The notes beneath the pieces were generated by a model. The model was not told the DNA's origin. It did no database searches and saw only the letters and a program-made list of their open reading frames with translations. From positions 1 to 64,000 of the forward strand of contig JAFTYP010000013.1 in the NCBI GenBank assembly GCA_017461345.1: a stretch of 64,000 nucleotides of DNA, read 5' to 3'. Each line of letters starts with the position of its first letter. Position 1 is the stretch's first letter. Below are positions 8,357 to 16,785 of the stretch, in pieces. A program made the position numbers and the translations under genes. Source of the stretch: Bacteroidaceae bacterium. Its GTDB lineage: Bacteria > Bacteroidota > Bacteroidia > Bacteroidales > Bacteroidaceae.

Positions 8357-11062
8357 ATGAACCCTTTTGTTATTTCTCTTTTTGTTGTGCTACTGATGGC
8401 TATGAGTATGCCATGCCGTGCTGCTTTATACATTGTCGGATCTGCCTTAGGCTCCCATTGGAACAGACAAGCCATGACGGAACAGTCTGACGGCATATAT
8501 ACGTGGGATGGTTACTTGTTCCATGGCGGCGAACTTAAGTTTATGGTCAATGCCACCGAATGGGGGGATCACTGGGGGCCTTCTGTTGCCGGCACAACAC
8601 TTGGGAAAGGCATACAGAACATTGCTTTGCATACAAGCGGTGATTACAAGTATCGGGTGGACAACATCGGCTTGTGCCAGGTGCAGGTAAACACTGACAC
8701 GCGAACTATCCGGATTACAGATTCCAATGGCAATTTGCCTGAAACCAGGCTTTATCCTCCATGCCTTTACCCTGTGGGGACTGCTGTTGGCACCACTTTC
8801 TCCGACAAGAACTTCTACTCTCTCGTTGAGGATTCGACCGATGCCGGCACATATAGTGGGACACTTACACTTGGCAGTGGTACGTTGGCACTACATGGGA
8901 AGCCATACAAGAAAGCGACCATTGCCCGTAACATCTGTCCTCTCCTGGCTACCGGAGCAAACGAGAAACTGCCCAAATTACGCTACAACATAGAAACAGA
9001 CAAGTGCAGTTATGCCCCTAGCGAAGTAGTGACGCTGACAATATCTTCCATGCCTCCGTCGGGTTTCCGTGTCCGATATCGTCACCTCGGTGATGTTATA
9101 GCCGACACCTTGCTTTCTTCGCGCACATGGACATGGCAGGCTCCGCCCGAAGATTTCAGAGGTTACATGGCAGAAGTGTATCGCCCATGTGAAGATTCGG
9201 AAGGGGACTTCGATGAAATTTGCGCTACGATTGCCATCGATGTCAGTTCCGACTGGACGCGTTTCCCGCGTTATGGTTTCGTTGCCGCCTTCGGGAATGA
9301 CAAGACGCTGAATAAGACAAGGACGGAAATGAAGTGGCTCAACCGCTGCCACATCAATGGTGTGCAGTTCCAGGACTGGCACTATTGCCATGACTGGCCA
9401 CTCGGGGGCACCAGAGATGGCGGGCTTTGGACTACCTATAAAGACATTGCAAACCGCACAATCTACACGTCGTCCGTAAAGAACTACATCAAGGCCCAGC
9501 ACGACCGTGGCATGAAAAGCATCTTCTACAACCTGTGTTTCGGTGTTTTGGATGGCTGGGAGGAGCGAGGTGTCAAACCGGAATGGTTTGTATTCAAGGA
9601 TAAGAATCATTCCACGAAGGACCGTCACGACCTGCCCGACTCGTGGAAGAGCGACATCTACCTGGTCAATCCTGCTAACGAAGAATGGCTTTCGTATTTG
9701 GCAGAACGCAATGACGAGGTGTATTCCTTTCTCGATTTCGATGGTTATCACATAGACCAACTCGGCGGACGAGGTTCTGTATATGATTACTACGGCAACA
9801 GTCTCAACCTTCGTGACGGCTTTGCCACATTCGTTACTTACATGAAAAACCGCCACCCGGAGAAACGCCTTATCATGAATGCCGTTTCGCAGTGGGGTGC
9901 ATCGCACATTGCAGAATCGGGGAAAATGGACTTTCTCTACTCTGAAGTATGGGGAAATGGCATCAACAGCAGTTTGAGCAGTGGAGAAGGGCGCTTCGCC
10001 AACATCAAAAAGGTCATCGACGAGAACCTGGGCTTCAACCCTTCTCTACGTTCCGTACTCGCTGCCTACATGAATTATGCTACAGACGGCAAGAACTTCA
10101 ACACGCCCGGAGTTGTCATGGCCGATGCCGTCATGTTTGCACTTGGCGGTTCACATCTGGAACTTGGGGGCGACCATATGCTCTGCAGGGAGTACTTCCC
10201 CTATGCGGGCATGAAGTGGCATAGCCAGATTGAGGACTGGATGACTCGGTACTACGACTTCCTGACGGCCTACGAGAACCTGCTGCGTGACAATTGGAAG
10301 GAGCGGACGACTGTCAAGGCAACCTGTTCCGATGTCACCATCAACACGTGGGAACCCGTTGCAAACCAAGTGACGATGCTCGCCCGCGAGGTGAATGGCA
10401 GGCAAGTTGTCCACCTTCTCAACTTCACACAAGAGGAAGGGGCTACCAGTCTCTCCACCCTGGGGGAGACAGAGGGAGAAAACTATCTCCTCTGCTGGCA
10501 TGACAATCAGGCCATACGCCCCTGGCCTCAACGCTTCGAGAATCTCTCCGTCCGCCTGACAGGTCTGACGGGCATGGGAAAAGTGCGCCGCATCTGGGTT
10601 GCCTCGCCCGACTATTGTGGCGGTGCCATGCAGGAACTGACGGACTACAGGTACACTTCGTCCACCGGAACCATCAGTCTGACACTGCCGTCTCTGCAAT
10701 TCTGGACGATGATTGTCATAGAGCCCGAGAGTGCCACTACAAAGGACAACACCTGCTACGCTCCTACAATCAACGGCGAATCGCTCGTGCCGGACATCCC
10801 CTCGTCGCTCGCCCCCACTCCGTCTGCCACACGCTCCTGGAGCCTGACATCCGGCGAAGGCATCTTCGAGGCACACGCCGACATCCCGGCCGGCACACTC
10901 ACTCTATTCAAAGACAACGACGATGCCGTCATTCTCCCCCTCGGAGAAAGCCAAGAGGTCTTTTATGACCTTGGCGGACGCCTTGTCGTAAACCATAAAT
11001 CGTCAAACAACAAACTGCAACGAGGCATCCTCGTCAGCAAAGGCAAAAAGGTGCTCCGATAG
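8357..11062 (+). CDS. GH66 dextranase-like glycoside hydrolase, secreted
   Basis: A 901-residue exported protein. A signal peptide (residues 1-22, ending CRA) is followed by a domain resembling the SusE/SusF starch-binding modules (about 23-125; LYIVGSALGSHW, ELKFMVNATEWGDHWGP). Residues about 200-790 match GH66, the family of endo-dextranases and cycloisomaltooligosaccharide glucanotransferases: INGVQFQDWHYCHDWPLGG, FDGYHIDQLG with the expected nucleophile Asp467, and DFLYSEVWG with the expected acid/base Glu530. The C-terminal segment (FYDLGGRLV, then RGILVSKGKKVL) resembles a type IX sorting domain. Probable role: attack on alpha-1,6-glucan (dextran) outside the cell. No SusC/SusD genes are adjacent, so it is not in a classical polysaccharide utilisation locus within this window. 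Family is confident; product specificity (hydrolase or transferase) is not. Confidence 0.87.
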   Translation: MNPFVISLFVVLLMAMSMPCRAALYIVGSALGSHWNRQAMTEQSDGIYTWDGYLFHGGELKFMVNATEWGDHWGPSVAGTTLGKGIQNIALHTSGDYKYRVDNIGLCQVQVNTDTRTIRITDSNGNLPETRLYPPCLYPVGTAVGTTFSDKNFYSLVEDSTDAGTYSGTLTLGSGTLALHGKPYKKATIARNICPLLATGANEKLPKLRYNIETDKCSYAPSEVVTLTISSMPPSGFRVRYRHLGDVIADTLLSSRTWTWQAPPEDFRGYMAEVYRPCEDSEGDFDEICATIAIDVSSDWTRFPRYGFVAAFGNDKTLNKTRTEMKWLNRCHINGVQFQDWHYCHDWPLGGTRDGGLWTTYKDIANRTIYTSSVKNYIKAQHDRGMKSIFYNLCFGVLDGWEERGVKPEWFVFKDKNHSTKDRHDLPDSWKSDIYLVNPANEEWLSYLAERNDEVYSFLDFDGYHIDQLGGRGSVYDYYGNSLNLRDGFATFVTYMKNRHPEKRLIMNAVSQWGASHIAESGKMDFLYSEVWGNGINSSLSSGEGRFANIKKVIDENLGFNPSLRSVLAAYMNYATDGKNFNTPGVVMADAVMFALGGSHLELGGDHMLCREYFPYAGMKWHSQIEDWMTRYYDFLTAYENLLRDNWKERTTVKATCSDVTINTWEPVANQVTMLAREVNGRQVVHLLNFTQEEGATSLSTLGETEGENYLLCWHDNQAIRPWPQRFENLSVRLTGLTGMGKVRRIWVASPDYCGGAMQELTDYRYTSSTGTISLTLPSLQFWTMIVIEPESATTKDNTCYAPTINGESLVPDIPSSLAPTPSATRSWSLTSGEGIFEAHADIPAGTLTLFKDNDDAVILPLGESQEVFYDLGGRLVVNHKSSNNKLQRGILVSKGKKVLR

Positions 11063-11064
11063 TC

Positions 11065-11096
11065 TTTTACCTTTTCACTTTTTTACCTTTTCACTT
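11065..11096. repeat. Two tandem copies of a 16-bp T-rich unit
   Basis: TTTTACCTTTTCACTT occurs twice in direct tandem (11065-11080 and 11081-11096), immediately after the GH66 stop codon and before the sigma factor gene. No hairpin is associated with it. It may be a simple slippage product. Confidence 0.7.
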
Positions 11097-11150
11097 TTAT
11101 TTTTGCCGGTCGGCGTGACATTTCGCCTCTTTGTGTCTATATAAGGTAGA

Positions 11151-11702
11151 ATGACAAACGACGACAACAACATCATAGAGCGCATACGAGGCGGCGAGAC
11201 AAGTGAGTTCGCACAGCTGGTAAAGCGTTACGGCCCATCGCTCATGGTGTTCGTCGGACGCATCGTGGGGGTGCAGGAGGACACGGAGGACGTGGTGCAG
11301 AACACTTTCGTCGCTGCCTATCAGCACTTGAAGGACTTCGACCCGCATAAGGCATCTGTCTCGACGTGGCTTCAACGCATTGCCTATCACGAAGCGCTCT
11401 ACCATCTGCGGAAACGAAAACGACAAGTTATGCTGCCGCTTAACATAAGTGATGACGTTCCCGACGAGCTGCCTGAAGACACAACAGCACAGCAACTGGA
11501 CGAAGCCATACAGCAGCTTTCACCCGAGGACCAGATGCTCCTGCAACTCTACTACTTCGACGGACGTTCTCTAAAAGAGATTGCTTACATCACCAACCAA
11601 GCGGACGAAGCCACAGCTCGCGAGGTGTCGCGCCTCACCAGCCAGCTTCACCGCATACGACAAAGACTAAGAATCATCTTAACACACAAGAACCATGAAT
11701 GA
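11151..11702 (+). CDS. ECF-type RNA polymerase sigma factor
   Basis: A 183-residue sigma-70 family protein of the extracytoplasmic function type. Region 2 covers about residues 12-85 (FAQLVKRYGPSLMVFVGRIV, DTEDVVQNTFVAAYQHL, STWLQRIAYHEALYHLRKRKR). Region 4 covers about 118-175 (LSPEDQMLLQLYYFDGRSLKEIA). It directs RNA polymerase to a small regulon, normally held in check by a membrane anti-sigma factor. The next gene overlaps its end by 8 bp and encodes a single-pass membrane protein, fitting that role. An insertion-like stretch between the two helices of region 4 (ITNQADEATAREVS) replaces the usual compact helix-turn-helix spacing. Target promoters are unknown. Confidence 0.92.
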   Translation: MTNDDNNIIERIRGGETSEFAQLVKRYGPSLMVFVGRIVGVQEDTEDVVQNTFVAAYQHLKDFDPHKASVSTWLQRIAYHEALYHLRKRKRQVMLPLNISDDVPDELPEDTTAQQLDEAIQQLSPEDQMLLQLYYFDGRSLKEIAYITNQADEATAREVSRLTSQLHRIRQRLRIILTHKNHE

Positions 11703-12312
11703 CGACAACCGCCTGCGCCTGAGCGAAGCAAAGAACCTTTTCAGCCAAGCCCTGCAACGGCAGAACGACCGAGCAGCAGGCATGAAGATGCCCGACGACA
11801 TGGAGCAAAGGGTGATGGGAAGCCTCACCCCTAACCCCTCTCCGAGGAGAGGGGAGCCTTCCCCCTTGCCGCTTCGACGTTCTCCCCTCCTTTGGAGGGG
11901 GATAGGGGGAGGCTGCATTGCTGTGGCAGCCAGCGTGCTCTTGCTCATCTTGCTTAACGTAAGAACGCAGCAGGCAGAACAGCCTCCTGTCATAGCAGAA
12001 ATAGTGACGGAGCCGCAGGACAGCACAGAGGAAACACAAGCGACAATTCCGACGGAAGCTATAGAGCAACCTGTCGTGGCACAGACAGAGAAGCCTCAGC
12101 CAGCAAAGAAACGCAGAAAAGTCCACAAGCCTACCCAAGAAGAACCTGCACACCAAGAAGCAGAACCTGCGCAGGTAGAGCCAGAGCAAGAGAATGAATA
12201 CCTGCCCCAACAACCCGACTTGTACCGTCTGGCAATAGCAGATGCTCAGGACATCCGCTCTCGAGGCGAACGCCTTTATCAAGAAGTAGCTCAAATGATG
12301 AATAAACATTAA
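11695..12312 (+). CDS. Probable anti-sigma factor, single-pass membrane protein with a repeat insertion
   Basis: The 205-residue product has a short cytoplasmic N-terminus (residues 1-42, PDDMEQRVM). A proline- and arginine-rich stretch (about 43-72) is encoded by a palindromic repeat. One transmembrane helix follows (about 73-89), then a Glu/Gln/Pro-rich periplasmic tail. The gene overlaps the ECF sigma gene by 8 bp, so its role as that sigma factor's regulator is inferred from position and topology; I see no zinc-binding anti-sigma motif. Residues 43-72 (beginning LTPNPSPRRGE) are unlike the rest and correspond exactly to the DNA repeat at 11821-11914. The repeat has therefore been absorbed in frame between the N-terminal part and the membrane helix. 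Confidence 0.7.
   Translation: MNDDNRLRLSEAKNLFSQALQRQNDRAAGMKMPDDMEQRVMGSLTPNPSPRRGEPSPLPLRRSPLLWRGIGGGCIAVAASVLLLILLNVRTQQAEQPPVIAEIVTEPQDSTEETQATIPTEAIEQPVVAQTEKPQPAKKRRKVHKPTQEEPAHQEAEPAQVEPEQENEYLPQQPDLYRLAIADAQDIRSRGERLYQEVAQMMNKH
11821..11914. repeat. Large palindromic repeat element inserted in frame
   Basis: The left arm (11821-11856) and right arm (11881-11914) are imperfect reverse complements, and each arm is itself a hairpin (CCCCTCTCC with GGAGAGGGG; CCCCTCC with GGAGGGG). The element would fold into a cruciform. Its translation, beginning LTPNPSPRRGE and ending LLWRGIGGG, is a form I recognise from repetitive elements scattered through Bacteroidota genomes. It lies inside the anti-sigma-like gene without breaking the frame (arms plus centre about 94 bp, within a 30-residue stretch). 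Confidence 0.8.
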
Positions 12313-12324
12313 TATTATAGAAAG

Positions 12325-13446
12325 ATGAAAAAGATTCTTACTTTTATGCTTTGGGCAACCCTTACTGCCACAACTTATGGGCAGCAGCCCAATGTTCGCC
12401 TCACTCAGTTGGAACAATACTTGCCGACACAATACATCAATGTTAACAAACGGCAGGCCAATAGTGCAGGAGAAATCACTTACAGAATCTCCGCAGACTA
12501 TAACTTGAGAAGTGGTTGGAAATCCTATTTCAAGGGAGAACTGAGCGAGGAAGAGAGGCAACAGCGTGTCCTCACGGTTAATAGTCGCATTACTCAAAGC
12601 CGTCAGAGAATGGAGGGAATCATCGATTACTTCCGCACGACCTTCGCCAGTTTAGGCAAGGATGCTCCGGAGAGCTATCTGTATGAGTTCCACAAGAACG
12701 GCTTGGACACCATCAAGTATTCCTATATGGGGCCTTCCAACGAATTTGCCAACTTCGAATACCACAATAAACCCTATAAAAACAATGACAATGGGATTAT
12801 GGACTATTGTGACTATTCCTTCTCTTATACTCACTCATATACTATTCCAACAGGTATAAAAAAGGAAGATATGAAGGCTTTCGATGGAAAAGCTTTCTGT
12901 GAACACATTCAGCCTGTACTGAAGAAGTTTATGAAGTTGAAGGGAGCGAAGGCTTATCCTGTGCATTGGCAGCACGACGAAGGATTCGAGAATGACCGAG
13001 ATTTCTTCTTGACACCCAAATATGGCCGTGACAAGCATGAGTTCGAAACGCATCCCGGCCTTGTTACTGGCATGCACTATATCATTCCCTCCAGGCACGA
13101 AGCCGACGCAAAAGTGCTATACAAGGAACTGGATGCGCTGGCACACGAATACGTCAACAGTCATCCCGAACAGCCCTACTCCTATAAATTCACTACTGAA
13201 TTCGCAGGATCAGATGATAGCCGCATTATTTATGGACTCCCCGATATGGTGAAAGGGAAAATCTATAAAGGCAGCGACGAGTTCTACTTTTGCTGCAAAC
13301 GTGAAGAGGATGGCAACTATCACATTCTCACCCTCAACAGTAAAGGCGTGTATTGGGTTCCTTGCGACTATGCAATCCTGAAGAGCTACATCAACGGAGA
13401 GAAGGTATATATAAAAGGTATGGAGCCTAAGAAGGACAAGAAATAA
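12325..13446 (+). CDS. Secreted protein of unknown function
   Basis: A 373-residue protein with a typical signal peptide (residues 1-19, cleavage after TYG). The mature part is mixed alpha/beta, rich in charged and aromatic residues. It contains a helical segment (RMEGIIDYFRTTFASLG), a YEFHKNGLDTIKYSYMG segment and a basic C-terminus (MEPKKDKK). I recognise no domain. It starts 12 bp after the anti-sigma-like gene and ends before a hairpin terminator, so it is the last gene of the sigma operon. It may be the envelope protein that this sigma system senses or controls; that is inference from position only. Confidence 0.75.
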   Translation: MKKILTFMLWATLTATTYGQQPNVRLTQLEQYLPTQYINVNKRQANSAGEITYRISADYNLRSGWKSYFKGELSEEERQQRVLTVNSRITQSRQRMEGIIDYFRTTFASLGKDAPESYLYEFHKNGLDTIKYSYMGPSNEFANFEYHNKPYKNNDNGIMDYCDYSFSYTHSYTIPTGIKKEDMKAFDGKAFCEHIQPVLKKFMKLKGAKAYPVHWQHDEGFENDRDFFLTPKYGRDKHEFETHPGLVTGMHYIIPSRHEADAKVLYKELDALAHEYVNSHPEQPYSYKFTTEFAGSDDSRIIYGLPDMVKGKIYKGSDEFYFCCKREEDGNYHILTLNSKGVYWVPCDYAILKSYINGEKVYIKGMEPKKDKK

Positions 13447-13492
13447 TCATCTCGAATTGGTTTTAGAAGTTAATAAATCGGTGCGCCACCCT

Positions 13493-13525
13493 GCTCCTGC
13501 GTCGCGAGATGCGGGAGCTGTTTTT
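13493..13525 (+). terminator. Terminator of the sigma factor operon
   Basis: An 11-bp stem (GCTCCTGCGTC with GATGCGGGAGC, two G-U pairs) closed by a GCGA tetraloop is followed by TGTTTTTA. It lies about 47 bp after the stop codon of the secreted protein gene. Confidence 0.7.
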
Positions 13526-13533
13526 ATAACCCT

Positions 13534-13625
13534 CACGTGACATCGGTAAATGTCACGTGTGAAGTTGACGAACTTCACACGTGAACTTCGCCAACTTCAC
13601 GTGTGTTGTTGGCAAACATCACGTG
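13534..13625. repeat. CACGTG palindrome array, five units
   Basis: CACGTG occurs at 13534, 13554, 13578, 13598 and 13620, with steps of 20, 24, 20 and 22 bp (mean 21.5). Spacers are inverted half-sites such as GAAGTTGACGAACTTC and AACTTCGCCAACTT. The array sits between the terminators of two convergent operons, so it is downstream of both and upstream of neither. Confidence 0.8.
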
Positions 13626-13642
13626 TGTCATAAAAAAACAAA

Positions 13643-13670
13643 GCGTGCCGTGTTTTGCAACACGGCACGC
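13643..13670 (-). terminator. Terminator of the V-ATPase operon
   Basis: A perfect 12-bp stem (GCGTGCCGTGTT with AACACGGCACGC) with a four-base loop is followed on the minus strand by TTTGTTTTTTT. It lies 19 bp after the subunit B stop codon, showing that the operon ends there. Confidence 0.85.
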
Positions 13671-13689
13671 CATCTTATATAAAGTCCTG

Positions 13690-15012
13690 TTATTTCCAGT
13701 AAATATCGGTGAATTCCTTCTTGATGTTCACCTCTTCGAGTTTGAAGTACTTGCAGAAGAGAGACCACGTAACATCGAGCATCTCCTCCGTATTCAGATT
13801 GACGTCGATGGCAAGCAACTTGCTTGAATAGTCCTTCGCAAAGTCAAGACAACGGTTGTCGTAGTCAGTCAAATCGAAACCATTCTCCAACTTAGTCTTC
13901 GCATTAGCCGCATCGGCATAGAGTCGAATGGCAGCATTCATGACCTGACTGTGGTCCTTACGTGTCTTCTTACCCGCAACAAGCTGCTTCAGACGAGACA
14001 GCGAACGGAACGGATCGACAATAACCTTGCCCACATCACTGTCGCGACGCAAATAGAGCTGACCTTCCGTAATGTAACCCGTGTTGTCGGGCACAGCATG
14101 AGTAATATCGCCACCTGACAAGGTTGTCACAGCAATGATGGTGATAGAACCACCGCCCACACTCTCGGGGAACTGCACAGCCTTCTCGTAAATCTTTGCC
14201 AAGTCGGAATAAAGAGAGCCCGGCATAGAGTCCTTCGACGGGATTTGGTCCATACGGTTGCTCACGATAGAAAGCGAGTCGGCATAACTGGTCATGTCAG
14301 TCAGCAGGACGAGCACCGTCTCATGCTTCTCGACAGCAAAATACTCGGCAGCAGCCAATGCCATGTCAGGAATAAGGAGTCGCTCCACGGCAGGGTCCTC
14401 AGTCGTGTTAATGAAAGAGATAATGCGGTCGAGCGCACCGGCGTTTGCGAAAGTGTTACGGAAGAAATAGTAGTCATCATTCGTCATACCCATACCGCCA
14501 AGAATAATCTTGTCGCACTTCGCACGCATCGCAACCATCGCCATCACCTCGTTGAAAGGCTGGTCCGGGTCGGCAAAGAAAGGAATCTTCTGGCCCGAAA
14601 CAAGCGTATTGTTGAGGTCGATACCGGCAATACCCGTAGCGATGAGTTCGCTGGGCTGCTTTCTGCGGACAGGATTCACAGAAGGTCCGCCAATCTCCAC
14701 CTCTTTACCCTCAACCTCCGGACCGCCATCGATAGGATTGCCGTAAGCGTTAAAGAAGCGTCCTGCCAACTGATCGCTGACCTTGAGCGAAGGACTCTTG
14801 CCCAAGAACACAACCTCCGCATTGGTGGGAATACCGCCCGTGCCCTCAAATACCTGAAGCGTAACATCGTCACCGATTATCTTTACCACCTGAGCCAGTT
14901 TGCCATTAATGGTGGCAAGTTCATTATAACCGACACCTGTCGCCTTGAGCGAACAAGTGGCCTTCGTTATCTGGCTAATCTTTGTATATACTTTCTGAAA
15001 TGCTGTTGCCAT
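13690..15012 (-). CDS. atpB: V-type ATP synthase/ATPase subunit B
   Basis: The regulatory, non-catalytic nucleotide-binding subunit of the A/V-type rotary ATPase head. The 440 residues match the family's usual length. SGQKIPFFADPDQPFNEVMA stands where catalytic subunits have a P-loop, and no functional Walker A is present, as expected. LLTDMTSYADSLSIVSNRMDQIPSKDSMPGSLYSDLAKIYE-type sequence is the conserved B-subunit core. It lies 5 bp after subunit A and is the last gene before a strong terminator. In Bacteroides the operon continues with subunits D, I and K; they do not follow here. Confidence 0.95.
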   Translation of the reverse strand: MATAFQKVYTKISQITKATCSLKATGVGYNELATINGKLAQVVKIIGDDVTLQVFEGTGGIPTNAEVVFLGKSPSLKVSDQLAGRFFNAYGNPIDGGPEVEGKEVEIGGPSVNPVRRKQPSELIATGIAGIDLNNTLVSGQKIPFFADPDQPFNEVMAMVAMRAKCDKIILGGMGMTNDDYYFFRNTFANAGALDRIISFINTTEDPAVERLLIPDMALAAAEYFAVEKHETVLVLLTDMTSYADSLSIVSNRMDQIPSKDSMPGSLYSDLAKIYEKAVQFPESVGGGSITIIAVTTLSGGDITHAVPDNTGYITEGQLYLRRDSDVGKVIVDPFRSLSRLKQLVAGKKTRKDHSQVMNAAIRLYADAANAKTKLENGFDLTDYDNRCLDFAKDYSSKLLAIDVNLNTEEMLDVTWSLFCKYFKLEEVNIKKEFTDIYWK

Positions 15013-15017
15013 GTCTG

Positions 15018-16763
15018 TTATGCATTAATCATTGCTTCAATTTGCTTGATGTAGTCGTAGTACTGCTCACTCTTGTAAACAGAATAGTTCATCTGCTTGC
15101 AAAGGTTGATGAGTTTCTTGAAGAAGTCAGTAACATCAAGGAAAGTATCGAACTTGTAATCATCCTTGTTGCAAACCGTTGTCACAAGGTTAAGGATCTC
15201 CTCCTGACGCTCAAGAGGCGTCACAGCATCAACCTCATCGAAGGCATCCTGCTGCAGAATGACATAGTCGATAACCTCAGACTTCCAGAAGGTAACATGG
15301 TATTCAACAGGCACACCATCGTCACCCAAAATATTTATCTGCTCGGCAATCTCCTTACCACGCAACATACGCGTCTTCAAGTCAAGCACCTTCGGTATCC
15401 ACTCCTCGTTGATATGGCCCTTAATATACTCGGCAAACTCCGGATATTCAAGATACTTGGAATAAGAATCAATAGGATTGACCGCAGGATAACGTTTCTT
15501 GTCGGCACGATCCTGCTCCAGAGCATAGAAACAACGAGCCACCTTCTTGGTGTTCTCCGTTACCGGCTCCTTAAGGTTACCGCCGGCAGGCGACACCGTG
15601 CCGAGGAAAGTAACCGAACCAACCTCACCATTATTCAAGATAACATAACCCGCACGTCCGTAGAAGTTACTGATGAGAGCACCCAAGTCCATTGGGAACG
15701 CATCAGGACCCGGCAGTTCCTCCATGCGGTTCGACATCTCACGCAATGCCTGTGCCCAACGAGAAGTAGAGTCGGCCATCAACAAAACACGAAGACCCAT
15801 CGAACGATAATACTCTGCCATCGTCATAGCAGTATAAACAGAAGCCTCGCGAGCAGCAACAGGCATGTTTGACGTATTGGCAATGATAATCGTGCGCTCC
15901 ATCAACTTACGACCTGTATGGGGGTCAACCAACTCAGGGAACTCGGTAAAGATTTCCACAACCTCGTTGGCACGTTCACCGCAAGCAGCAATAATCACAA
16001 TGTCGGCTTCTGCCTGCTTTGAAATGGCATGCTGCAACACTGTCTTACCTGTACCGAAAGGACCAGGAATAAATCCCGTACCGCCTTCCACAATAGGATT
16101 GAACGTATCGATGGTACGCACACCTGTCTCAAGCAACTTGAATGGACGGGGTTTCTCCTTATAGTTAGTCATAGCAAACTTAACCGGCCAGTGCTGCACC
16201 ATGTCAATCTTGATATCATTACCTTGCTCGTCTGTCAAGACAGCAATGGTGTCATGTATCTTATACTGACCTTTGGGGACAATACTTTTTACGGTTGCTG
16301 TTCCTTCCATCTGGAAAGGAGCCATGATCTTGAGTGGCTGATGGTTTTCCTCTACTTTGCCGAGCCAAGCACTTGCCTGCACCTTGTCGCCTTCTTTAAC
16401 TATTGGTTCGAAGTCCCAAAGGCGTTCGCTGTCAAGTGCGTCCGTATATTGGCCACGCTTCAGGAAAACGCCGTCCATCTTGTCGAGGTCGTTTTGCAGA
16501 CCGTCGTAGTTATGGCTGAGCATGCCCGGACCAAGTTGTATTTCGAGCATGTGGCCTGTGAATTCTGCTTCGGCACCAATTTTCAATCCGCGTGTGCTCT
16601 CAAAGACTTGCACATATACGTCCTGCTTTACGACCTTGATGACCTCTGCCATCAATCGGTCGCCACCTGTGGTGATGTAGCATATCTCGCCCTGGATCAC
16701 TGGTCCATCTACTTGGAGTGTGACCATATTGGCAACTACGCCACTAACAATTCCTTTTGTCAT
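15018..16763 (-). CDS. atpA: V-type ATP synthase/ATPase catalytic subunit A
   Basis: The catalytic subunit of the V-type rotary ATPase head, which hydrolyses or makes ATP coupled to ion movement. At 581 residues it is typical. The P-loop GPFGTGKT lies at about residues 233-240 after the characteristic non-homologous insertion. GERANEVVEIFTEFPEL and LMADSTSRWAQALREMSNRMEELPG are signature sequences of subunit A. It is the third gene of the operon, 22 bp after the DUF2764 gene and 5 bp before subunit B. Composition changes by eye at about 16270: the plus strand is G/T-rich beyond it and A/C-rich before it, within this single gene. Confidence 0.96.
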   Translation of the reverse strand: MTKGIVSGVVANMVTLQVDGPVIQGEICYITTGGDRLMAEVIKVVKQDVYVQVFESTRGLKIGAEAEFTGHMLEIQLGPGMLSHNYDGLQNDLDKMDGVFLKRGQYTDALDSERLWDFEPIVKEGDKVQASAWLGKVEENHQPLKIMAPFQMEGTATVKSIVPKGQYKIHDTIAVLTDEQGNDIKIDMVQHWPVKFAMTNYKEKPRPFKLLETGVRTIDTFNPIVEGGTGFIPGPFGTGKTVLQHAISKQAEADIVIIAACGERANEVVEIFTEFPELVDPHTGRKLMERTIIIANTSNMPVAAREASVYTAMTMAEYYRSMGLRVLLMADSTSRWAQALREMSNRMEELPGPDAFPMDLGALISNFYGRAGYVILNNGEVGSVTFLGTVSPAGGNLKEPVTENTKKVARCFYALEQDRADKKRYPAVNPIDSYSKYLEYPEFAEYIKGHINEEWIPKVLDLKTRMLRGKEIAEQINILGDDGVPVEYHVTFWKSEVIDYVILQQDAFDEVDAVTPLERQEEILNLVTTVCNKDDYKFDTFLDVTDFFKKLINLCKQMNYSVYKSEQYYDYIKQIEAMINA

Positions 16764-16785
16764 ATTTATTTTGTCTTTTTATTGA

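Noticed and set aside
13534..13625. Restriction-modification targets as an explanation for the palindromic hexamers
   Set aside because: Any palindromic hexamer is a possible restriction site. No restriction or methylase gene is present here and the core differs between arrays, so there is no specific support.
13690..15012. Second catalytic ATPase subunit
   Set aside because: The Walker A motif is absent at the expected place and the sequence matches the regulatory B subunit.
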